The notes beneath the pieces were generated by a model. That model searched no databases, was not told the origin of the DNA, and saw nothing but the letters and a program-made list of their open reading frames with translations. Source: Ideonella_A intermedia_A (GTDB lineage: Bacteria > Pseudomonadota > Gammaproteobacteria > Burkholderiales > Burkholderiaceae_C). Taken from it: a DNA stretch of 64,000 bases. Location: assembly GCA_943370175.1 (NCBI GenBank), contig CALRPU020000001.1:241370-305369 (forward strand). The letters run 5' to 3'. The stretch's first letter is position 1, and every line of letters begins with the position of its first letter. Below, one piece after another: positions 1 to 8,913 of the stretch. The position numbers and the translations under genes are program-made.

Positions 1-100
1 CGAAATCTCACCCGACCCGGCGTTGTAGGCGAGGTCCGACACGCGGGCCGCGGCCGCCCGAGGACAATGGCGTCATCGTCAACCACCGACCTGCATCACC
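1..100. other. Left-edge stretch upstream of creA
   Basis: These 100 bases precede creA and would hold its promoter and ribosome binding site. I see no strong promoter. A minus-strand frame from about position 50 to the left edge (reading VSDLAYNAGSGEIS from a GTG) could be the beginning of a gene lying mostly outside the window, but it is too short to judge. Confidence 0.25.
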
Positions 101-598
101 ATGATGAACCGTCGATCCAAGCTGTCCCTGGGCGCGCTGTCGTGCGTCGCCTCATTGGCGCTGCTGACGGCCTGCGGCGCCCAGGCCGAGCCCATCGGCG
201 AAGTCGACACCGTGTTCAAGTTGATTGGCCCCGACCACAAGATCGTCGTGGAAGCCTACGACGACCCGAAGGTGTCGGGTGTCACCTGCTTCGTGTCGCG
301 CGCCAAGACCGGCGGCATCAAGGGCGCCATCGGGCTGGCCGAGGACAAGTCCGAAGCTTCGATCGCCTGCCGCCAGGTGGGCCCCATCGTCATCAACGAG
401 CCGCTGCGCAAACAGGACGAGGTGTTCAACGAGCGCCTGTCCTTCCTGTTCAAGAAGCTGCGCATCGTGCGCATGGTGGACAGCAAGCGCAACGCCTTGG
501 TCTATTTGACGTACTCCGACCGCGTGATCGAAGGTTCGCCCCAGAACAGCGTGACGGCCGTCGCAGTGGACCGCGCCACGCCGATCCCGGTGAAGTGA
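101..598 (+). CDS. creA: CreA family periplasmic/lipoprotein-like protein
   Basis: This 165-residue protein matches the CreA family, small exported proteins of unknown biochemical role conserved in proteobacteria. The N-terminus is a signal sequence (basic start, hydrophobic residues 8-23) ending in LLTACGAQA, which is also lipobox-like, so it may be lipidated at Cys25. The mature part has the family segments EVDTVFKLIGPDHKI, VTCFVSRAKTGG and IACRQVGPI. The length is normal for the family. A second in-frame ATG follows directly at 104. It is a single gene, convergent with the DUF1232 gene. The family call is firm; the function is unknown. Confidence 0.9.
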   Translation: MMNRRSKLSLGALSCVASLALLTACGAQAEPIGEVDTVFKLIGPDHKIVVEAYDDPKVSGVTCFVSRAKTGGIKGAIGLAEDKSEASIACRQVGPIVINEPLRKQDEVFNERLSFLFKKLRIVRMVDSKRNALVYLTYSDRVIEGSPQNSVTAVAVDRATPIPVK

Positions 599-602
599 GG
601 CC

Positions 603-631
603 GCGCGTGGCGGCTGCCCGGTGCCACGCGC
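603..631. terminator. Hairpin between convergent creA and DUF1232 gene
   Basis: A perfect 9-bp inverted repeat (GCGCGTGGC at 603-611, GCCACGCGC at 623-631) with an 11-base loop lies just after the creA stop and before the stop of the opposing gene. It has no T-run on either side, so it may be a bidirectional or Rho-assisted terminator rather than a classical intrinsic one. Confidence 0.4.
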
Positions 632-655
632 CGGCGTGACCCGGGCCGCCGGGGA

Positions 656-1054
656 TCAGGCGCCGGCCGAGTACGACGTCCAGGCCCACCAAGCCATGCC
701 GCCCAGCAGGGCGCACCAGACGACGACGATCAGCACCGCGCCCCAGATCATCTTCGGCGCGCGCCCTCCGTCCGCCTCGGCCTCGCGCAACCGGGCCTGC
801 CACAGGGCCTCGGGCGTCAGCTTGATGGCCAGCGCGATGCCCAGCGGCAGCAGGATCAGCTCGTCGAGCTGGCCGATGACCGGCAGAAAGTCAGGAATCA
901 GGTCGATGGGGCTGAGGGCATACAGCAGCACCAGCAACGCGATCAGTTTGGGCGCGCGCGGGGTGTCGGGGTGCTTCATCAGCTTCCACAGGGCCAGCAT
1001 GTAGACCGCCAGGCGGGCGCGGTTGGCGGCGCCAAACAGGGTGCGAAGTTTCAT
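656..1054 (-). CDS. DUF1232 (YkvA-like) membrane protein
   Basis: This 132-residue protein carries the DUF1232 core, seen as LLVLLYALSPIDLIPDFLPV around residues 41-60. That is the hallmark YALSPIDLIPD motif of small membrane proteins of unknown role. A second hydrophobic segment lies near the C-terminus (WGAVLIVVVWCALLGGMAWW). The start is the ATG at 1054, which overlaps the helicase stop codon by 4 bp (ATGA), so the two are translationally coupled and the gene is the last of a DUF429-helicase-DUF1232 operon. A longer upstream frame exists but runs inside the helicase gene and is not real. Confidence 0.88.
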   Translation of the reverse strand: MKLRTLFGAANRARLAVYMLALWKLMKHPDTPRAPKLIALLVLLYALSPIDLIPDFLPVIGQLDELILLPLGIALAIKLTPEALWQARLREAEADGGRAPKMIWGAVLIVVVWCALLGGMAWWAWTSYSAGA

Positions 1055-3567
1055 GGGGAGGGGCGTCGGTGGGGTTCGGCCGCCTCGCGGCGGTCGGCGG
1101 CGGCGTTCATGTCCTTCAACATGCGCTCCAGGCGGTCGCTGAGCTTTTCGGTGCTGAGTTGTTCGCGCAGGCGTTCGATCATCAAGGGCAGGCTCATCGG
1201 GCTGGGCACGTCCAGGGTCACTTCGACCAGCGGCTGCGCGGCCATGGCCGCGAGGTGGGTGCTCAGGCGCTCGATGTCCAGTTCCTGGCTCAGCACCTCG
1301 CGCTCGGCCTGGGTCAGCAGCAGGTTGCCGCGGTCGTATTTGCGGAAGACCTCGAAGAACAGGCTGCTGGACGCCTGCAGCTGCTTGGTGCTTTTCGGCT
1401 GGCCGGGGTAGCCGCTGAAGACCAGGCCCGCCACCCGCGCGATCTCGCGGAAGCGCCGCTGCGCCAGCTCGCTGCTGTTCAGGCTGTGCAGCACGTCGTC
1501 CATCAGCGCCTCCGTGCTGAACAGCCGGCGGTCGCCCAGCGCGGCCGTGTCCACCGTCTCGGCGCTCAACAGCTCGAAGCCGTAGTCGTTGACGCTGATG
1601 CTGAAGGTGTTGGGCCGGTCGCGCGCCAGCCGCCAGGCCAGCAGGCTGGCCAGCCCCAGGTGCACGTGGCGGCCGGCGAAGGGGTAGAGGCACAGGTGGT
1701 GACCTTCGCGCGAGCGGAAGTGCTCCGCCAGCAGCGACCCAGGCACCGGCAGGCGCGACAGCCTCGCCTGGGTCTCCAGCATCGGCCGCGCCGCCTGCAG
1801 TTCAGGGCTGTGGTAGCGCTGATCGGCGGCCAGGGCCATCTGTGCGATGACGGCGTCGGCCAGTTCGCTGGACAGCGGCATCTTGCCGCCGGCCCAGGCC
1901 GGCACGGCGCCCTTCTTGCGGGTGGCCTTTTGCACGTAGGCGGTCATGTCCTGGGTGCGCAGGTACTCCAGCATGCGCCCGGCGAAGACGAAGCAGTCGC
2001 CCTTGCGCAGCCGGGCGATGAAGCCCTCCTCGATGGTGCCGATGGCGCCGCCGTTCAGGTATTTGACCTGCATCGACGCGTCGCTGACGATGGTGCCGAT
2101 GGCCATGCGGTGGCGTCGCGCCACGCCGCGGTCGGGCACGCGCCACACACCGTCGACCACGGCGATCCGGTGGTAGTCGGGGTAGGCGGTCAAGCTGGTC
2201 CCGCCGCGCTCGACGAAGGCCAGCGCCCAGTCGAAGTCCTCGCGGCTGAGTCCGCGGTAGGCGTGGGCCTGGCGCACTTCCTCGTGCAGCGCCAACGCGG
2301 TGTGGCCGCCGCCGGGCAGCGCGTCGGCCGCAAAGCCGCCACCCAGGGCGACGGTCACCAGGTGCTGCACCAGCACGTCGAAAGGTTGTTCGGGCGAAGC
2401 CCGGCGCTCGATGCGGCCGGCTTGCGCGGCGTCGCGCGCGGCGGCGGCTTCCACCAGCTCCAGCGTGTTGGTGGGCACCAGGGTGACCCGGCTGGGCCGG
2501 CCCGGCGCGTGGCCGCTGCGCCCGGCGCGCTGCAGCAGCCGCGCGATGCCCTTGGCGCTGCCGATCTGCAGCACGCGCTCAACCGGCAGAAAGTCCACGC
2601 CCAAGTCCAGGGACGAGGTGGCGACCACGGCCTTCAGCTGCCCCGCCTTCAGCCCCGCTTCCACCCATTCGCGCACCGACTTGTCCAGCGAGCCGTGGTG
2701 CAAGGCCACGATGCCGGCCCACTCGGGCCGCTCCTGCAGCAGCAGCTGATACCAGGTCTCGGCCTGGCTGCGGGTGTTGGTGAAGACCAGGGTGGTGCTG
2801 GAACGCTCGATCTCCGCCACCACCGGCGCCAGCATCTGCGCGCCCAGGTGCCCGCCCCAGCTGAAGCGGCCGGGCTGCTCGGGCAGCAGGGTGTCGATCA
2901 CCAGGGTCTTGTCGACGCGGCCGTGGACCAGCGTCGGCGCGGGCGAGGTGCCGCACAGGACCTGCATGGCTTCGTCGAGGTTGCCCAGCGTGGCGCTGAG
3001 GCCCCACACGACGAGGTCGGGGTTCCAGCGCTTGAGCCGGGCCAGGGCCAGCTGCACCTGCACGCCGCGCTTGTTGCCGATCAGCTCGTGCCACTCGTCG
3101 ACGATGACGGTGTGCACGCTGTGCAGCTCATCCGGGGCCCGGTCGCGGCTGAGCATCAGGCTCAGCGACTCGGGCGTCGTCACCAGCGCCGTGGGCATGC
3201 GCCGGTCCTGGCGGGCGCGTTCGGCGCTGGGGGTGTCGCCGGTGCGCTGGCCCACGGTCCAGTGGGGCGCCAGGTCGGGCAGGGGCAGCGCCAGCGCGCG
3301 GGTGGTGTCGGCGGCCAGGGCGCGCATCGGCGTGAGCCAGACCACGCCGAGCGGCGGGGCGCCGGTGCCGCCCCGCGCCTGGCGAGGCGCGCGGTTCAGC
3401 CCGCGCAGCACCGCACCCAGCCACACCGCGTAGGTCTTGCCGCTGCCGGTGGTGGCGTGCAGCAGGCCGCTGTGGCCGGCCGCGACAGCGCGCCAGACCT
3501 CGCGCTGGAACGGGAAGGCCCGCCAGCCGCGCGCCTTGAACCAGTCGTCGAGGGCGCTGCGCTGCAT
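1051..3567 (-). CDS. Ligase-associated DEXH-box DNA helicase (Lhr-like)
   Basis: This 838-residue superfamily 2 helicase is of the Lhr type found in the bacterial ligase-associated DNA-damage gene set. Visible motifs are Walker A TTGSGKT, the DEXH box as DEWHE, motif III SAT, TSSLDLGVDF and the motif VI QRAGRSGH. A long Lhr C-terminal region follows. The start at 3567 (MQRSALDDWFKARGW) is preferred because the 51 residues upstream in frame lie inside the DUF429 gene. It begins 4 bp after DUF429 and overlaps DUF1232 by 4 bp. The usual partners (ATP-dependent ligase, beta-CASP-like exonuclease, PdeM phosphoesterase) are not beside it. The role in DNA repair is inferred from the family. Confidence 0.9.
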   Translation of the reverse strand: MQRSALDDWFKARGWRAFPFQREVWRAVAAGHSGLLHATTGSGKTYAVWLGAVLRGLNRAPRQARGGTGAPPLGVVWLTPMRALAADTTRALALPLPDLAPHWTVGQRTGDTPSAERARQDRRMPTALVTTPESLSLMLSRDRAPDELHSVHTVIVDEWHELIGNKRGVQVQLALARLKRWNPDLVVWGLSATLGNLDEAMQVLCGTSPAPTLVHGRVDKTLVIDTLLPEQPGRFSWGGHLGAQMLAPVVAEIERSSTTLVFTNTRSQAETWYQLLLQERPEWAGIVALHHGSLDKSVREWVEAGLKAGQLKAVVATSSLDLGVDFLPVERVLQIGSAKGIARLLQRAGRSGHAPGRPSRVTLVPTNTLELVEAAAARDAAQAGRIERRASPEQPFDVLVQHLVTVALGGGFAADALPGGGHTALALHEEVRQAHAYRGLSREDFDWALAFVERGGTSLTAYPDYHRIAVVDGVWRVPDRGVARRHRMAIGTIVSDASMQVKYLNGGAIGTIEEGFIARLRKGDCFVFAGRMLEYLRTQDMTAYVQKATRKKGAVPAWAGGKMPLSSELADAVIAQMALAADQRYHSPELQAARPMLETQARLSRLPVPGSLLAEHFRSREGHHLCLYPFAGRHVHLGLASLLAWRLARDRPNTFSISVNDYGFELLSAETVDTAALGDRRLFSTEALMDDVLHSLNSSELAQRRFREIARVAGLVFSGYPGQPKSTKQLQASSSLFFEVFRKYDRGNLLLTQAEREVLSQELDIERLSTHLAAMAAQPLVEVTLDVPSPMSLPLMIERLREQLSTEKLSDRLERMLKDMNAAADRREAAEPHRRPSP

Positions 3568-3571
3568 GCGC

Positions 3572-4405
3572 TCAGGCGCTGAGGGCGGTGACGATCCAGC
3601 CCTCCAGCGGGTCGATGCCGTCTGGCAGCCCGTGGCCGGGCCGGTCGACGGCCCAGGCCGCCTGCAGCAGGCACAGCACCGCGTCCAGCGCGTCGCCGCT
3701 GGCGTCGGCCACGACGGCATCGCGCTGGGCGTGGCTCAGCCGCAGGCGCAGGCCGAGGCGGCTGCGGCCCATCTCCAGCGCGTCGACCAGGTCTTTGCGG
3801 GCGATGAGGCGCTCCGGCGTCTGCTTGAGCTTGTCGTCGCTCTTGTACGAACGCGCGCCCAGCAGCTCGCGCGCGAGCAGGCCCGGGTAGGCTTCGAGCG
3901 CGATGCGGCTGGCGTCGCCGTCGTGCAACCCGGCCAGGGTCACGCCAGCGTCGATCAGCAGCGGCACCCCGGCGTGCAGCATGTAGGCCACCGGCGGGTT
4001 GACCCATTTCATCGACGGCGACGAGCCGGCTGGCCCGTCGCAGGCCCGGTGGGCGAACTTGCCGCCGACCGGTCGCGCGTCGCAGAAGGCCGCGAAGGTG
4101 TCGCGCACGGTGGCCCGGTCGAGCGCGGCGTAGTGGCGCATCAGCGGCAGCCACTGGTCGGGCCAGCCCAGGGCCATGACCAGCTCGCGCGGCAGGCCGA
4201 AGGGCAGGTCGAAGCCGCCGGTCCACGGGCCGTTGCCGGCGTCGGCCAGCCAGTGACCGAAGGCGTCCAGCGTCTCGAACGGCGTCAGCTGGCGCAGTTG
4301 AACCACGGCACCGGCGCGCTCGCCGCGGGCCATCATGATGGGTTTGCGACGGCTCGGCCGGCTGGAGAAGTCAACGCCGATCAGCGGGTGGGGGCTCAGG
4401 GACAT
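3572..4405 (-). CDS. DUF429 domain protein (RNase H-like fold)
   Basis: This 277-residue protein starts MSLSPHPLIGVDFSSRPSRR, whose IGVDFSS strand is typical of DUF429, a family with a predicted RNase H-like fold and no known reaction. Other conserved-looking parts are the acidic GGFDLPFGLPREL around residue 63 and the C-terminal DALDAVLCLLQAA helix. It heads the operon with the Lhr-like helicase (4-bp gap) and DUF1232. The pairing with a repair helicase suggests a nucleic-acid role, but that is inference. The start at ATG 4405 is divergent from the DUF748 gene, leaving 54 bp for two promoters. Confidence 0.82.
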   Translation of the reverse strand: MSLSPHPLIGVDFSSRPSRRKPIMMARGERAGAVVQLRQLTPFETLDAFGHWLADAGNGPWTGGFDLPFGLPRELVMALGWPDQWLPLMRHYAALDRATVRDTFAAFCDARPVGGKFAHRACDGPAGSSPSMKWVNPPVAYMLHAGVPLLIDAGVTLAGLHDGDASRIALEAYPGLLARELLGARSYKSDDKLKQTPERLIARKDLVDALEMGRSRLGLRLRLSHAQRDAVVADASGDALDAVLCLLQAAWAVDRPGHGLPDGIDPLEGWIVTALSA

Positions 4406-4459
4406 CCGCGCATTGTCGGCGGCGCCCACGGCCTTCGCCGGGGGTCGACAATCCGGCCC

Positions 4460-5593
4460 ATGGCAGCTTGGAAGCGGATCTTGGGGATCGGTCTGGGGGC
4501 GGTCGCGGTGCTGGCCGTGGGCGCTGTCGTGGCTTTTCAAGTGGGCCTGTGGCAACTGCAGGCGGTGGTCGTCGAGGCCCTGGGGCCGCGCGCCGAGGTG
4601 GCGTCGGTGCAGGTGGACCTGGGCGGCATCGAGCTGAGGGGCCTGCGGGTGCGCGCCGAGCGTGACGGGCCGGCGGCCTGGCCGGCCGACGACGAATTGC
4701 GCGCGGACCGCGTTCGCGTGCGGCCCAATTGGCGCCAGCTGTGGCACCGCGAAGGCAGCACCTGGCGCCTGGCGCAGGTCGAAGCCGAGGGCGTCTATGT
4801 GTCGGTGTTGCGCACCCGCCAGGGCCGGCTTCGGCTGCTGCCGGCGCTGCTGGAACGGCCCGGGTCGCCGGCGATGGCGGCGGGCGCATCGGCCGGGGGC
4901 GCGTCCCAACCCGGGGCCGTGCCGCCGGTGGCCTTGCTGATCGGCCAGGTGCTGGTGCGGGATGCGGCGGTGGATTTTCACGATGCGAGCGTGGCGCGGC
5001 CGGCGCACCGACTGCAGCTGATCGACTTGCAGGCCGACGTCGGCCCGCTGCGCCTGCCCGCGCTGGACCAGCCGGTGCCCCTGCGCCTGGAAGGCACGCT
5101 GAGCGGGCGCGAGCAGGCCGGCACGCCGCGCCGCGATGGCCGGCTGCTGGTGGAAGGCCGCGTCACGCCGTCCACCCGAGACGCCCAGGTGAAGGTGACG
5201 CTGCGCGGCATCGACCTGCGCGCCTTGCAGCCTTACCTGCTGAAGGTCAACGAGGGCGGTGTCGAGCGCGGCCTGCTCGACCTGGACATCGATGCCACCG
5301 TGAAGGCGATGCGCCTGCGCGCGCCGGGACGCGTGGTGCTCAACGGGCTGGCACTGGGCCGCGGCGGCAGCTTCGCGGGCGTGCCCCAGCAGCTGGTGGT
5401 GGCGGCCATGCGCCGCGACGGCCGCATCGAGCTGAAGTTCACACTCGAAGGCCGCCTTGACGACCCGGCCTTCTCGCTCAACGAAAGTTTGGCCACGCGC
5501 ATCGCCGCGGGCCTCGCCGAGTCGCTGGGCGTCAGCATCAGCGGGGTGGTCGAGGGGCTGGGCGGGATGATCAAGGGCCTGTTCGGCCGCTGA
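4460..5593 (+). CDS. DUF748/AsmA-like envelope protein
   Basis: This 377-residue protein has a single N-terminal membrane helix (residues 7-27, ILGIGLGAVAVLAVGAVVAF) followed by a periplasmic region rich in beta-strands. The pattern (VASVQVDLGGIELRGLRV early, then LIGQVLVRDAAVDFHD and a late TLEGRLDDPAFSLNESLATRIAAGL) resembles DUF748/AsmA-type proteins, which are linked to outer-membrane lipid homeostasis. The start is the ATG at 4460; the frame is open far upstream but only antisense to DUF429. It is convergent with the DMT exporter, with a single base between the stop codons. Assignment to the broad family is likely; no partner is evident. Confidence 0.75.
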   Translation: MAAWKRILGIGLGAVAVLAVGAVVAFQVGLWQLQAVVVEALGPRAEVASVQVDLGGIELRGLRVRAERDGPAAWPADDELRADRVRVRPNWRQLWHREGSTWRLAQVEAEGVYVSVLRTRQGRLRLLPALLERPGSPAMAAGASAGGASQPGAVPPVALLIGQVLVRDAAVDFHDASVARPAHRLQLIDLQADVGPLRLPALDQPVPLRLEGTLSGREQAGTPRRDGRLLVEGRVTPSTRDAQVKVTLRGIDLRALQPYLLKVNEGGVERGLLDLDIDATVKAMRLRAPGRVVLNGLALGRGGSFAGVPQQLVVAAMRRDGRIELKFTLEGRLDDPAFSLNESLATRIAAGLAESLGVSISGVVEGLGGMIKGLFGR

Positions 5594-5594
5594 G

Positions 5595-6476
5595 TCAGCC
5601 GAGCGCGAGGCCCGCCACGCCGGCCGCGATGCAGCAGGCCCCGGCCACGCGCCAGCCGCGGTCGCCTTCGCCCAGCAGCCGCCCGCCGAGCAGCGCTGCG
5701 AACAGCATCGACACCTCGCGGGCCGGCGCCACGTGGCTCAGCGGCGCCATGGTGGCGGCGTAGAGCACCAGCACATAGGCCAGCGGGCTGATGGCGGCCA
5801 CCACCAAGGCGGCCCGCCACTGGCTTCGCCACGCCGCGAGGCAGCCCGTGCGGTCGCGCAGGACGGAGGGCAGCATGAACGGGATGCGCACCAGGTTGCC
5901 GAAGTAGTCGATCAGGATGGGCGAGATCAGCACCACCTTGACCGCGTAGCCATCGATCAGCGTGTAGGCCGCGATGAACACGCCGGTGGCGGCCCCATAG
6001 CCCAGACCGAGCCGCACGCGGCTGCGCCGGGCCGGGTCGTGCGCCTGCGCCCACAGGCCCGGGCCGCCGGCCACCAGGAAGACACCGGCCGTCACCCCCA
6101 GCACGCCCAGCACGCCGACAACGCCGATGGATTCGCCCAGCAGCAGCACCGCCCCCGCTGCGCTGATCAAAGGGCCGGTGCCGCGGGCCACGGGGTAGAC
6201 CACCGTCAGATCGCTGAGCCGGTAGCCGCGCAGCAGCACGTGGAAGTACAGCAGGTGGGTGAGCCCGCTGGCGAGCACCAGGCCCCATTCCAAGGCGCCC
6301 CAGCGCGGCACCGCGTCCACCGCGGCCCACAGGCCCACCGGCGCCCACATCACCGTGATCAGCAAGGCCGACAGCAAGATGAAGGGGCTGCCGCCGCCCG
6401 CCCGCTTGGCGGCGATGTTCCACAGGGCGTGCAGCAACGCGGCGAGCAGGACCAGGGCGAGGGCGGTGGCGGACAT
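5595..6476 (-). CDS. EamA/DMT family inner-membrane transporter
   Basis: This 293-residue protein has about ten hydrophobic helices in two repeated halves, as in drug/metabolite transporters. The first half contains LHALWNIAAKRAGG and VVYPVARGTGPLISA, both typical of EamA repeats. The second half begins near residue 157 (LGLGYGAATGVFIAAYTLIDGYAV). Such proteins export small metabolites or amino acids; the substrate cannot be told here. The gene is divergent from the asparaginase gene, with about 100 bp between starts. The length is normal. Confidence 0.88.
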   Translation of the reverse strand: MSATALALVLLAALLHALWNIAAKRAGGGSPFILLSALLITVMWAPVGLWAAVDAVPRWGALEWGLVLASGLTHLLYFHVLLRGYRLSDLTVVYPVARGTGPLISAAGAVLLLGESIGVVGVLGVLGVTAGVFLVAGGPGLWAQAHDPARRSRVRLGLGYGAATGVFIAAYTLIDGYAVKVVLISPILIDYFGNLVRIPFMLPSVLRDRTGCLAAWRSQWRAALVVAAISPLAYVLVLYAATMAPLSHVAPAREVSMLFAALLGGRLLGEGDRGWRVAGACCIAAGVAGLALG

Positions 6477-6574
6477 GAAGCCGGCGATTGTCGCCCGCCG
6501 ACCCGCCGCTAAAGTCGCCCACCAGACACGTGGCCCGCGGTGGGCCGCCCGAGGACTGGAACTGGAAGGCAGGC

Positions 6575-7621
6575 ATGAACCCGGTGTTGGTGGAAGTGAG
6601 GCGCGGTGGCTTCGTGGAGTCGGCGCACCGCGGCGCGTGGGTGGTGGTGGACACCGATGGCGCGGTGGTGATGTCGGCGGGCGAGGTCGACCGCGCGGTG
6701 TTTCCGCGCAGCGCGGTCAAGGTGCTGCAGGCCTTGCCGCTGGTGGCCAGCGGCGCGGCCGACCACCTGGGCCTGGACGATGAGGAACTGGCCATCGCCT
6801 GCGCCTCGCACAACGGCGAGCCGCGCCACGCGCAGGTTGCGGCGCGCATGCTGGCCAAGGCCGGACTGGACGCTCGGGCCCTGGAATGCGGCGCGCACTG
6901 GCCCATGCTGGACACCGCCGCGCGCGGCCTCGCGGCCACTGGCGGCGGGCCCGAGGCACTGCACAACAATTGTTCGGGCAAGCACGCGGGCTTCGTCTGC
7001 CTGGGCTGCGCAGGGCTTGGCGGCGCGACGTCGGGCGACCCGCGTGGCTGGCTCAGCGGCTATGTGCGGCCAGACCACCCGGTGATGCGCGAGGTCACCG
7101 CGGCGTTGCAGGCCACCACCGGGTGCGACCTGGCCCGGGCCCCGCGCGGCACCGACGGCTGCGCCATCCCCACCTACGCCGTGCCGCTGCGCCAGCTCGC
7201 ACTGGCCTTTGCCCGGGTCGGCAGTGGCGTGGGCCTGACGCCGGACCACGCCCGCGCGGCGCGCCGCCTGCGCCAGGCCGTGGCGCGCGCACCGTTCATG
7301 GTGGCGGGCACCGGCCGCTTCGACACCCGCGTGATGGAGCGCCTGGGTGAGCGGGTCTTCTGCAAGGTGGGCGCCGAGGGCGTCTACGGCGCGGCGTTGC
7401 CCGAGCAGGGCCTGGGCATCGCCATCAAGATGGACGACGGCAACAACGCGCGCGCCGTCGAGGTGGTGATGGCCGCGCTGATCGCCCGCTGGGCCCGCCT
7501 GGACGATGGTGAGCGTGCCTTCATCGACGGCCTGGCCGCGCCCCTGATGCGCAACTGGAATGGCGTCGAGGTGGGCCAGTTGCGGGGCGTCGGGCTCGGT
7601 CCGGAGAACGCTCCAGCCTGA
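6575..7621 (+). CDS. Asparaginase (asparaginase II / AnsA-like family)
   Basis: This 348-residue protein belongs to the Asparaginase_II family (the Rhizobium etli inducible type, unrelated to E. coli AnsB). It would hydrolyse L-asparagine to aspartate and ammonia in the cytoplasm. Family marks are ACASHNGEP near residue 70, HNNCSGKHAGFVCL near residue 131 (the catalytic SxxK and cysteine region), GTDGCAIPTYAVPL and MDDGNNARAVEVV. The start at ATG 6575 follows a GGAAGG ribosome binding site; an in-frame upstream ATG lies in the promoter region. No signal peptide. The following 475 bp contain no clear gene. Confidence 0.87.
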   Translation: MNPVLVEVRRGGFVESAHRGAWVVVDTDGAVVMSAGEVDRAVFPRSAVKVLQALPLVASGAADHLGLDDEELAIACASHNGEPRHAQVAARMLAKAGLDARALECGAHWPMLDTAARGLAATGGGPEALHNNCSGKHAGFVCLGCAGLGGATSGDPRGWLSGYVRPDHPVMREVTAALQATTGCDLARAPRGTDGCAIPTYAVPLRQLALAFARVGSGVGLTPDHARAARRLRQAVARAPFMVAGTGRFDTRVMERLGERVFCKVGAEGVYGAALPEQGLGIAIKMDDGNNARAVEVVMAALIARWARLDDGERAFIDGLAAPLMRNWNGVEVGQLRGVGLGPENAPA

Positions 7622-8096
7622 AGGCCGTGACACGCTGGACACGTGGCGCCGCCAGCGTGGCCAGGCTTTGCGCGGCGGCCGCGCTGCGTGCCTCCGGGGC
7701 CGCGTTCTGGGGTCGGCGGGTGCACCTGGCCGATGGCGTTGCCCGCCCGCTTCACGCGCGCGAGCTCGACCCCGTGCGTGTCGGCGGCTTGAGCCAGGAT
7801 CGACCAGGCCATCCACAGCATGGATCACGCGAACGACACGCCAACGGCCCGCATCAGCCGCATCGACATTCGATGGTGTCTCCAGCCCGGAGTGACTGCC
7901 CGAGCGTGGGTCGTGCCGGGTTCACCCGTGGTGGCCGATGCCGATCCAGGTGCCATGCGCCGTCTGGATTGAGCACCACGCCGGTCGGCACCATCAAATT
8001 GCGGGCATCGCACGGCCAAGTGCTGGTGATGACCGATCAACTGACCTACATTTTCCGCTGCTGTCAACGCTGACACCGCCATTTCACTCAACCGCC
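7622..8096. other. 475-bp stretch without a recognisable gene
   Basis: No family is recognisable here on either strand. A 50-codon plus-strand frame at 7820-7972 (starting MDHANDTPTARISRIDIRW) has a coding-like composition but no recognisable match. A minus-strand frame around 7821-7700 (reading LAQAADTHGVELARVKRAGN) also looks protein-like and could be the remnant of a decayed gene. The last 60 bases should hold the promoter of the RsbQ-like gene. Confidence 0.35.
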
Positions 8097-8912
8097 ATGA
8101 CCCTGAGCGAAGATCTCGTCCGGACGCACCACGTCGTCGTTCAAGGCCAAGGCAGCAAGCCGCTGGTGTTTGCGCATGGCTTTGGTTGCGACCAGACCAT
8201 GTGGCGGTTCGTTGCGCCCGCGTTCGAGTCCACCCACCGGGTGGTGGTGTTCGACCACATCGGCTGTGGCAGGTCGGACCTGCGCGCCTACGACATGGGT
8301 CGCCACAGCCGCCTGGAGGGCTACGCGGCCGATGTGGTGGCGCTGCTCGACGGGCTGGACCTGAACGATGTGGTCTTCGTGGGCCACTCCGTCAGCGCCA
8401 TGATCGGCTTGCTGGCGGCCATCGAGCGGCCGCAGCGCTTCGCCCAGTTGATCTTGCTCGGCCCATCGCCCTGCTATCTGAACGACGCGGCCACGGGCTA
8501 CGTCGGCGGCTTCGAGCGCGCCGACATCGACGCCCTGATGGACCTGATGGACACCAACCTGCTGGGCTGGGCCGACTTCCTGGTGCCGGCGGTGCTGGGG
8601 CCGGACGCGCGCGAGGCCCTCAACGACGAACTTCGCACCCGCTTTTGCACGGCCGATCCCGCCATCAACCGCCGCTTTGCCGTGGCCACCTTCTTGGGCG
8701 ACAACCGCGACGACCTGGCGCGGGTGACCGTGCCCAGCGTGATCCTGCAGTGCGCCCACGACGCCATCGCGCCGATGGCGGTGGGCACGTTCATGCACCA
8801 GCGCCTGCACGGCAGCCGCTTGCAGGTGCTGGACGTGGTTGGCCATTGCCCGCACCTGACCCATCCACAGCTCACCATTGACGCCCTGCGTGCCGCCATC
8901 GCGTCCGGCTGA
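8097..8912 (+). CDS. RsbQ-like alpha/beta hydrolase (signalling)
   Basis: This 271-residue protein closely follows the RsbQ/KAI2/D14-type alpha/beta hydrolases, small-molecule receptors or hydrolases used in signalling. Key parts are the HGFGCDQTMWR oxyanion region (residues 28-37), FDHIGCGRSD, and the nucleophile elbow GHSVSA with Ser98. The acid is Asp222 in CAHDAIAP and the base His250 in VVGHCPHLTHP. Length and triad spacing match Bacillus RsbQ (Ser96, Asp219, His247). It ends 1 bp before the start of a PAS-containing hybrid kinase, echoing the RsbQ-RsbP pairing of a hydrolase with a PAS protein. I infer that it makes or senses the ligand for that kinase. Confidence 0.88.
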   Translation: MTLSEDLVRTHHVVVQGQGSKPLVFAHGFGCDQTMWRFVAPAFESTHRVVVFDHIGCGRSDLRAYDMGRHSRLEGYAADVVALLDGLDLNDVVFVGHSVSAMIGLLAAIERPQRFAQLILLGPSPCYLNDAATGYVGGFERADIDALMDLMDTNLLGWADFLVPAVLGPDAREALNDELRTRFCTADPAINRRFAVATFLGDNRDDLARVTVPSVILQCAHDAIAPMAVGTFMHQRLHGSRLQVLDVVGHCPHLTHPQLTIDALRAAIASG

Positions 8913-8913
8913 C

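Noticed and set aside
1069..3582. Plus-strand open frame of 837 codons
   Set aside because: It lies antisense to the Lhr-like helicase. Its composition (many Gln, His, Val, Ala) is the mirror image of a GC-rich coding strand, and no domain is recognisable.
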